37,516 nucleotides of DNA, from positions 1 through 37,516 of the forward strand of contig JAGWWP010000022.1 of assembly GCA_018970325.1 (NCBI GenBank), in the 5' to 3' direction. The stretch comes from Cyanobacteria bacterium REEB446 (lineage in GTDB: Bacteria; Cyanobacteriota; Vampirovibrionia; LMEP-6097). The position numbers and the translations under genes are program-made. A model generated the notes under the pieces. The model was given only the letters and a program-made list of their open reading frames with translations, was not told where the DNA came from and did not search any database. Below are positions 31,352 through 37,516 of the stretch, in pieces (position 1 is the first letter of the stretch; every line of letters begins with the position of its first letter).

Positions 31352-33382
31352 GTGCCTAAGAATAAATGGAAACTCGATAGTAACTTTTCTCCAGCTGGAG
31401 ATCAGCCCAAGGCAATCCAAGAGATAGTTACAAGACTCAATCAAGGAAAAGAGAGACAGGTCTTGATGGGTATTACAGGGAGTGGTAAGACTTTTACCGT
31501 AGCTAATATAATTCAGAGCATTAATAAACCTGCTTTAGTATTAGCTCATAATAAAACTCTAGCTGGGCAGCTCTGTAATGAGTTTAAGGATTTTTTCCCC
31601 GATAATCGAGTTCAATATTTTATTAGTTATTATGATTATTATCAACCAGAAAGCTATATACCAAGCTCAGACACCTTTATAGAAAAGACAGCGAAAGTAA
31701 ATGACAATATAGACAGGCTCAGATATGCGACTACTAGATCTCTCTACGAAGCAGATGATGTTATAGTCGTAGCCTCAGTTAGTTGTATCTATGGTTTAGG
31801 CACTCCAGAATTATATTTCAAATCAGCTATCCCCCTAAAAGTCGGTGAGGAATTAGATCAGCGAGAGTTTTTAAAAAATTTAGTAGAAATACAATACGGC
31901 AGAAATGATACAGAGTTACTTAGAGGACTTTTTCGAGTGAGGGGCGAGGTAATAGATATCTGGCAAGCTGATGAGGAAAGGATTTTAAGGATAGAGTTTT
32001 TCGGTGATGAAATAGAAAGACTCAGCCTCGTGGATAACATAACAGGTGAAATATTAGAGCTCCTCAATGAAGTAAAAGTCTTTCCAGCTAAGCATTACAT
32101 GACAGATGATGATGCCGTAGAAGCGGCAGTCGCTCAAATAGAAAAGGAATTACACGAAAGAGTAAACGAATTTAAACATCTTGGCAAAGATTTTGAAGCC
32201 CAGAGAATATTACAAAGAACTAAATATGATATTGAGATGATAAAAGAGATGGGCTACTGCTCTGGAATTGAAAATTATTCACGAATTTTTGAGGGTCGCC
32301 CTGCTGGCTCTTCTCCGCAGGTTCTTATCGATTATTATAATCGCAGATATGGTGAAGATGGCTGGGTATGCTACATCGATGAATCACATATGACATTACC
32401 GCAGCTTAAAGCCATGTATAACGGTGATAGAAGCAGGAAACAAGTACTCATAGACTATGGTTTCAGGCTGCCATGCGCGATTGATAATAGACCTCTTAAA
32501 TATAATGAGTTTAATGAAAAAGTAAAAAATATAGTCTACATCTCAGCCACACCAGGCGATGAAGAGATGGAAACTTGCGGTGAAGCCTTTACTGAGCTTA
32601 TTATACGCCCCACTGGTCTCTTAGACCCACTGTTAGAGATAAAGCCGACTAAAGGTCAAATCGATGTCTTAATGGAAGAAATTAAAGCCAAAACCGAGAA
32701 AGGCGAAAAAATTATAGTAAACACCCTTACCAAAAAAATGGCTGAAGATCTCAGTGATTACCTTTTAGATCATAGTGTGCGTGCAAGATACTTGCACAGT
32801 GAAATTAAAGCTCTTGAAAGGATAGAAATACTTAGATCCCTGAGGATGAATGAGTTTGACGTAATAGTAGGCGTAAACCTTCTAAGGGAGGGGATAGATT
32901 TACCTGAAGTATCCCTTGTTTGTATCATGGATGCAGATAAAGAAGGCTATCTCAGAAACTACCGCACCTTAATCCAGATGATAGGGAGAGCCGCTCGTAA
33001 TGCTAATTCTAAAGTTATTCTCTTCGCTGATAAAACCACAGATAGTATGAAAAAGGCTATAGAAGAAACAGAGAGGCGCAGAAAGCTTCAGATAGAATAC
33101 AACACGCTACACGGCATAACCCCTAAAACTATTATCAAATCAATGTCTAACCCTATACTTGATATTCTTGCAAAGGATAGAGTTGAAGATGTTCTAGCTA
33201 GCCAGCTTGATGACTCGGCTTTCGATAAAGAGACTGGTAAAATTTCTAAAAAGGCTTTAATAAGAGCGATAGACAAACTCGAAGCCCAGATGAAGGATTC
33301 TGCTAAGAATCTTGATTTCGAGAAAGCAGCAGAATTTAGAGACCAGCTTAAGTCGCTCAGAGAAAAGCTCGAAGAAAAATAA
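31352..33382 (+). CDS. uvrB: UvrABC system protein B
   Basis: A 676-residue damage-recognition helicase-like subunit of nucleotide excision repair. Walker A is GITGSGKTFT (K46). The beta-hairpin region YYDYYQPESYIPSSDTFIEK (about 93-112), DESHMTLPQLKAMYNGDRSR and helicase motifs V/VI (GVNLLREGIDLPEVSLV, QMIGRAARN) are all present. The C-terminal UVR helix pair (FEKAAEFRDQLKSLREKLEE) contacts UvrC. The start is GTG at 31352, giving the normal WKLDSNFSPAGDQP entry. The TAA stop is immediately followed by repeat copy B. uvrA and uvrC are not here. Confidence 0.97.
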   Translation: MPKNKWKLDSNFSPAGDQPKAIQEIVTRLNQGKERQVLMGITGSGKTFTVANIIQSINKPALVLAHNKTLAGQLCNEFKDFFPDNRVQYFISYYDYYQPESYIPSSDTFIEKTAKVNDNIDRLRYATTRSLYEADDVIVVASVSCIYGLGTPELYFKSAIPLKVGEELDQREFLKNLVEIQYGRNDTELLRGLFRVRGEVIDIWQADEERILRIEFFGDEIERLSLVDNITGEILELLNEVKVFPAKHYMTDDDAVEAAVAQIEKELHERVNEFKHLGKDFEAQRILQRTKYDIEMIKEMGYCSGIENYSRIFEGRPAGSSPQVLIDYYNRRYGEDGWVCYIDESHMTLPQLKAMYNGDRSRKQVLIDYGFRLPCAIDNRPLKYNEFNEKVKNIVYISATPGDEEMETCGEAFTELIIRPTGLLDPLLEIKPTKGQIDVLMEEIKAKTEKGEKIIVNTLTKKMAEDLSDYLLDHSVRARYLHSEIKALERIEILRSLRMNEFDVIVGVNLLREGIDLPEVSLVCIMDADKEGYLRNYRTLIQMIGRAARNANSKVILFADKTTDSMKKAIEETERRRKLQIEYNTLHGITPKTIIKSMSNPILDILAKDRVEDVLASQLDDSAFDKETGKISKKALIRAIDKLEAQMKDSAKNLDFEKAAEFRDQLKSLREKLEEK

Positions 33383-33505
33383 TGTCGCTGTTGCCGAACT
33401 CCATCTTCTTCGTTTTCGTCACCCTCAAGATCCTCATGTACCATTGGTACACTGCGGTCTTTCGAGTTCCTCAGCCTTGAAGCTGCACGCTCGGCGACAG
33501 CGACA
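33383..33505 (-). repeat. Complete 123-bp structured repeat, copy B
   Basis: Arms of 15 bp (33383-33397 and 33491-33505, one G-T) enclose a 93-nt core that aligns without gaps to copy A in reverse orientation. The arms share little with those of copy A, yet each copy pairs with itself. The internal hairpin TGTACC-ATT-GGTACA (33437-33451) sits at the same place as in A, with a compensatory pair. It begins at the first base after the uvrB stop and extends into recJ, whose last residues and TGA stop it encodes. Confidence 0.9.
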
Positions 33506-35342
33506 GAAGATTTAGTCTTTCCACCACCTCGGGTTCCACACTCTCAGTCGCTTTCCAATCTTTAATCTCTAGCTGAATAGCTTTTTCATTCATAAAATCA
33601 TTAATCTTTGGCGTGTATGCGATATATAGATTATTCTCCAAGCGAGGCAGATCTAAGAGAAACTCCTCAGCCCGATTCCAGAGCACAGATTCATAAGTAC
33701 GATTAAAATTAGCACCATTAGGCTTTCTTAAAATCCCAATTTGACTTGCTTTATTAGTCTCAGACTTAGTATTTATTGGACTTAAAAATAATTTTAAATG
33801 CTTCCTCTCTTTTCCCATTAGTTTATAGGATTTAATCTTCAGTGGACCAGACACGAAAACAGGCTGCGGATGATCTATCCCAAAAGGCGATAATAATTCT
33901 ATACGACTTAAAAGTTTTTCATTATTTTCTTCAAGAAACAGTGCTGAATCGACTTTCATTACTTTAGTAACATCGCAGCCCGCTAAGCGTTTACGAAAAT
34001 GGGTTTTACAAATATCTAAAAATCTCTGAAAATCTTCCTTCGCTATAGAGAAACCAGCTGCTAGCTTATGCCCGCCATATTTTAAAAAAATATTTTCTTT
34101 AGCTTGAATCGCCTGCATCTCCGCAAAAATATCTAAATGACCTATATCTATCCCCCTGACTGAACCCTTGCAGATATGCTCTTCTATAGACATTATGAAT
34201 ACTGGTAAATGAAATTTTTCGACTAGGCGACTAGCGACTATACCTATAACACCATGATGCCAACTAGCATCACCGATAACGATGCTTTTCTCTAATTTCA
34301 AATCGAGTTCTTCTGCAAGCTTACTTAAAGCCGATTCTTGGATCTTATCGCAAAGCTCCTGCCTACTAGTATTCTCACTATCAAGAAAATCACAGAGTTC
34401 TTCTGCTTCAGCATAATCATCCGTGATCATCAGCCTCACCGCAGCCATCGCATCACTTAACCTGCCAGCAGCATTAATACGAGGTGCTATACCAAAGCCA
34501 ATATGTTCAGTATTCGCATTATCATTAGAACCACTTATATTCAGTAGCTTTTGCAGACCTGGTTTTTTCGTTCGAGATAATACTTCTAAACCTCTTATAC
34601 AGAGTACTCTGTTTTCACTTTTAAGTGGAGCCAAGTCAGCGACTATACCCACGGCAACTAAATCCAGTAAAGAGTTTATACGAGAAGCTCTGAGATCTAA
34701 ATCAGCACAATATTCGCTAATTAATGCCTCTGCTAGTTTAAAAGCTACACCAACGCCTGGTAAATAATGCAGTGGGTGAGTCTCCGCTAGAGTTTTAGGG
34801 TTACAGTTTGCAATACTTGGTGGTGGATTTAATGGTATCGAATGATGATCTGTGACGATAACATCCAAACCTAAGCTGCGCGCATATTCCACCTCATTAT
34901 AATTACTAATACCACAGTCACAGGTAATCATGAGATCTACTTTCATTTCTTCTCTGATTTTCTTTATTGCAGCATTATTCAGACCATAACCTTCATGTAG
35001 ACGGCTTGGCACATAAAAAGAAACTTCTACATCTATCATCGCAAAAGCTCTATACAACAAAGCCACGGAGCTAGTACCATCCACGTCATAGTCACCATAA
35101 ATTAAAATCTTTTCATTCTTGGCTATGGCTGTTTTCACTCTATGAAAGGCTTTATCCATTTCTGGAATTTCAAAGGGACTAGAGAATTTCACATTTTCAG
35201 TAGAAACATAATACTGAAGCAGCTCTTCATTATGCACACCTCTATTAACTAAAAGCCTTGCCACCAAAGAATCACCAAGACAGAGTCCTAAAAAACTCTT
35301 AGAAAAAGATTCTTTACTACGCAATTGCCATTTATTGGGCAT
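33471..35342 (-). CDS. recJ: Single-stranded-DNA exonuclease RecJ
   Basis: A 623-residue 5'-3' single-strand exonuclease for recombination and repair. DHH phosphoesterase motifs: IYGDYDVDGTSS (81-92), MITCDCGISN, VIVTDHHSIP (D165, H166, H167) and NPKTLAE. The DHHA1 region contains GGHKLAAGFSI, followed by a C-terminal OB-like domain. The length is near normal. The last dozen or so residues (up to LSLSPSVQLQG) are encoded by arm and core of repeat copy B, so this tail is probably not functional. It converges on uvrB and is divergent from the phosphatase gene. Confidence 0.95.
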   Translation of the reverse strand: MPNKWQLRSKESFSKSFLGLCLGDSLVARLLVNRGVHNEELLQYYVSTENVKFSSPFEIPEMDKAFHRVKTAIAKNEKILIYGDYDVDGTSSVALLYRAFAMIDVEVSFYVPSRLHEGYGLNNAAIKKIREEMKVDLMITCDCGISNYNEVEYARSLGLDVIVTDHHSIPLNPPPSIANCNPKTLAETHPLHYLPGVGVAFKLAEALISEYCADLDLRASRINSLLDLVAVGIVADLAPLKSENRVLCIRGLEVLSRTKKPGLQKLLNISGSNDNANTEHIGFGIAPRINAAGRLSDAMAAVRLMITDDYAEAEELCDFLDSENTSRQELCDKIQESALSKLAEELDLKLEKSIVIGDASWHHGVIGIVASRLVEKFHLPVFIMSIEEHICKGSVRGIDIGHLDIFAEMQAIQAKENIFLKYGGHKLAAGFSIAKEDFQRFLDICKTHFRKRLAGCDVTKVMKVDSALFLEENNEKLLSRIELLSPFGIDHPQPVFVSGPLKIKSYKLMGKERKHLKLFLSPINTKSETNKASQIGILRKPNGANFNRTYESVLWNRAEEFLLDLPRLENNLYIAYTPKINDFMNEKAIQLEIKDWKATESVEPEVVERLNLLSLSPSVQLQG

Positions 35343-35409
35343 GATCTTAGCTACTTAAATAATTTTCATTATTTCCTTAATGACTAACAATATCAAATAT
35401 CTCTTGGTT

Positions 35410-35415
35410 TACAAT
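35410..35415 (+). promoter_or_regulatory. -10 box TACAAT of the phosphatase gene (leaderless)
   Basis: TACAAT ends 7 bases before the ATG at 35423, so transcription would begin about at the start codon. The 80-bp gap also serves the divergent recJ. Confidence 0.5.
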
Positions 35416-35422
35416 AATATAA

Positions 35423-36118
35423 ATGCCAAAAGCACTTAAAACAAGCCTTAAAGCCTTATTAATCCTAGCTCTAGTAGCTGGGCTTACTGCTTATTTAATC
35501 TTGACCAGAAAAAATATTCACCAAATCGAGAGTAATGGTTTAAAGCCTCTCTCCTACAGGTCTGCACAGCTTAAGCCTAAAGATTTAGCACATCTTATCG
35601 CAAGTAAAGATATCGACGTAGTTCTTAATGTTAGAGGCGGTAGCGATAGTGATAAATGGTACAAAGAAGAAAGGGATTTAGTCTTAAGTCTTGGAAAAGA
35701 ATATCACTCGCATGGCTTTTCAGTATATAAGCCTCCAAGCAGAGAAAGGTTTTTAGACATAGTAAATGTAATAGAAAAGGCTAAAGCCGAAAATAAAAAT
35801 ATCCTGATTCACTGTAAGGCAGGTGCAGACAGGACTGGACTTATAAGCGCAGTAAGCCAAATTATCCTATATGATTTCCCTGTAGAAAAAGCCTATAAAA
35901 GTTCTTTAAATATTCCTTATGGTCATGTTCCTAATCCAAACGGTCCTGTAGAACAGGTTTTAATTCGCTATGAAGAATCTACTAAGAAAATACCGAATAT
36001 CAGTTTTAAAGAATGGGTTAATAAATATTATTCTCGTAAAGAAATACTGGCTTATGCGGCGGAGCATAAGGCTATTCCTGAGAGTAAGTATCCTGGTGCT
36101 TTGGTGAGTTTGAATTGA
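35423..36118 (+). CDS. Membrane-anchored dual-specificity/tyrosine-type phosphatase
   Basis: A 231-residue protein with an N-terminal basic stretch and one hydrophobic anchor (ALLILALVAGLTAYLIL, about 11-27), so the catalytic domain probably faces the periplasm. The active site is IHCKAGADRTGL (129-140), a CX5R loop with nucleophile C131 and R137. The general-acid Asp may be in VRGGSDSDKWY (70-80). The pattern fits the DSP/tyrosine phosphatase family found in bacteria, which can act on phosphoproteins, phosphoinositides or lipid phosphates; the substrate is not evident. It is monocistronic. Confidence 0.88.
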   Translation: MPKALKTSLKALLILALVAGLTAYLILTRKNIHQIESNGLKPLSYRSAQLKPKDLAHLIASKDIDVVLNVRGGSDSDKWYKEERDLVLSLGKEYHSHGFSVYKPPSRERFLDIVNVIEKAKAENKNILIHCKAGADRTGLISAVSQIILYDFPVEKAYKSSLNIPYGHVPNPNGPVEQVLIRYEESTKKIPNISFKEWVNKYYSRKEILAYAAEHKAIPESKYPGALVSLN

Positions 36119-36172
36119 GATTTTACTGAGTGAGGTGGAGGCTATGAGAGGGTGGTAATAATATGAAAAGTC

Positions 36173-37363
36173 CTATATATTAAATTTTGCTTTCAATAAA
36201 TACACGTCTTTTTTGTTAAATTTGTGTTGTAAATGGTCTAATATCTTTTTCTCAGTTTCTGGCGTCCAATATATTTTTAGTTTTTCTTTTGTACGAGTAA
36301 TAGCTGTGTAAAAAAGATTATGTGTAACCATTTCCTCAATTTCATCCGTAATGATGATTTTGACTGAACTATATTCTAATCCTTGAGCTTTATGTATTGA
36401 AACAGCATAAGCTACTTGAAAAGGTACCATTACAATTGAAGATTCCTCATCTCCATCAGTGCTGGGAGAGCGATCAACATGAAAGCGAATTACAGACTTC
36501 CCATTACTGGATTCATCTAGAAGCTGTAAGTCACGATAGCCAAAAGTCTCAAATTCATTTATTGATTTATCAATTTGAACATCAAACTCAATCTGGTATT
36601 CAAATTCTCTAATAGCATGTATTTTCCCTTTTAGATTATTATGGATTAAAGGTCTGAATCTATCAGATTCATTGAATAATATAGGGTCACCTACTTTATA
36701 ACGATTAATTCCCCAATGGACTTCTTTATTTTTATTATTTCCTTGTAAAAACTTATTAATATTATTTATCCCATAAAGGCCATCATAATTTAAACATAAA
36801 ATTATTTCATCATCGTCTAAACGCTCAAAAATAGATTCATCTAATTTTGAGGAAAAATTACTATTTGAGAGATGTTCCAAAACATCATCGCTAATATTTC
36901 TTACTTTTTCCCATAGATTCAATAGATTTTTGTTTTTTGAACGAAATGGAACTGATAACTCAAAAATTGAAGTTTTTGGAATCAATGCTTTAGCTATACT
37001 AAACCAATTTCCAAAGAGAATTGATTCAATTTGAAAAATATCACCAACCAGAATTAATAATTTAAAGGATGCTTTGTTTATTACTTTCAACATATCTGAA
37101 TTGCTGACTGTACTACATTCATCAATAACTAGTATTTCCAAATCCGTGTTCTCCCTACTGGAGTGTAAAAAACTAGCAATTGTTTTAAAGGAGGAGTTTG
37201 CAGTCTTTATCCTATTCTGTAAGTTATTAATAGCAGGATTGGTATTGGCTAAATAAAGTTTCCTCTTTTGGCTAAAAAAATTTGATACATGTTCAATTAA
37301 CCTCGTTTTACCTGTTCCAGCAGCACCATAAATCAAAGAAACTTTTGAGTTTTCAAACATCAT
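36173..37363 (-). pseudogene. RecD/UvrD-like superfamily 1 helicase, probably 5'-truncated
   Basis: A 396-residue frame with SF1 helicase motifs: Walker A LIYGAAGTGKTRLIEH (10-25), Walker B LEILVIDECSTVSN, motif III-like LVGDIFQIES and the C-terminal UvrD_C_2 block AYAVSIHKAQGLEYSSVKII with FYTAITRTKEKLKIYW. The first ATG leaves only ten residues before Walker A. The frame is open further upstream to 37423 without a standard start, and encodes a Q-motif-like ILIPLKREKNQKKILKMMFE. The original gene therefore probably began farther upstream and lost its 5' part beside the transposase fragment. It could still be translated from the ATG. Confidence 0.75.
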
Positions 37364-37412
37364 CTTTAGAATCTTTTTTTGGTTCTTCTCCCGTTTGAGT
37401 GGAATTAGTATT

Positions 37413-37514
37413 TCACAAGGGTTTTAACTTAAAGGTGAGAATTTTAAGTTTGAGGTATTCTTCATCTCGAATACCATAAGCTCTTCGCTGAAAGACTCGA
37501 ATTTTGTTATTGAG
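37413..37514 (-). mobile_element. C-terminal fragment of an ISL3-like transposase (runs off window)
   Basis: On the minus strand from the window edge, a frame encodes NNKIRVFQRRAYGIRDEEYL followed by KLKILTFKLKPL and a TGA at 37415-37413. The NKIRV-x-x-RRAYG-x-RDEEY-x-KLKI pattern is the characteristic C-terminus of ISL3-family transposases. Only about 33 codons are visible, so completeness cannot be judged. It overlaps the open upstream extension of the helicase frame, which fits an insertion boundary close by. No terminal inverted repeat could be identified with confidence. Confidence 0.7.
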
Positions 37515-37516
37515 TC

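Noticed and set aside
33088-33444. Minus-strand reading frame over the uvrB end and repeat copy B
   Set aside because: It is antisense to the conserved uvrB C-terminus; the openness of the repeat creates its start.

Overview
This is a chromosomal stretch from an AT-rich, diderm (outer-membrane) bacterium. It uses the standard bacterial code with ATG, GTG and TTG starts. Three features point to the cyanobacterial lineage, probably a non-photosynthetic relative (Melainabacteria/Vampirovibrionia-like): efp directly followed by accB, an OstA/LptD-like protein of the type seen in cyanobacteria, and a group-3 sigma factor resembling cyanobacterial SigF. This placement is an inference; no marker gene settles it.

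Layout. 1-435: tRNA-Asp with a duplicated 3' end. 436-4211: a secreted protein, then the overlapping operon efp-accB-rnc-argB. 4213-7639: recF with a DUF721/DciA-like gene, divergent from an LPS-assembly protein. 7761-12152: an unknown gene, mlaE-rsmG, pyrC and a LuxR-type regulator. 12327-15339 (minus): argS and a DUF4127-like protein. 15398-18084: an ApaG-HspQ fusion, glmU and a secreted protein. 18115-19335 (minus): murG. 19458-23146: desaturase, a small protein, gyrB, a small Gly-rich protein. 23149-25938 (minus): zinc-ribbon protein, proS, sigma factor. 26086-27883: fabH and an exported SOD-like lipoprotein. 27915-31215: two unknown proteins, folP and a small membrane protein. 31352-36118: uvrB, recJ and an anchored phosphatase. 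36173-37514: a helicase that looks 5'-truncated beside the tail of an ISL3-like transposase.

Most genes are housekeeping (translation, replication and repair, peptidoglycan, lipid, LPS, folate, pyrimidine and arginine synthesis). The remarkable part is a dispersed repeat family that conventional annotation would miss. Two complete 123-bp copies, 12203-12325 (plus) and 33383-33505 (minus), align without gaps. They share a conserved core but have unrelated outer arms, and each copy's arms are complementary to each other. An internal hairpin also shows a compensatory base-pair change. The complete copies sit at convergent gene ends against stop codons. Partial copies supply stop codons or C-termini and, strikingly, lie in frame inside murG and folP and in the signal-peptide region of a secreted protein, much as Rickettsia palindromic elements do. 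One further copy seems to be split: its 5' arm is at 31309-31322 and its exactly complementary 3' arm is at 27886-27899, with four genes between.

A second genome-style feature is that many genes have a TATAAT-like box ending only about 2-12 bases before the start codon and no Shine-Dalgarno sequence, which implies widespread leaderless transcription. Only two genes (LuxR-type regulator, 369-aa unknown) have a clear AAGGAG site.
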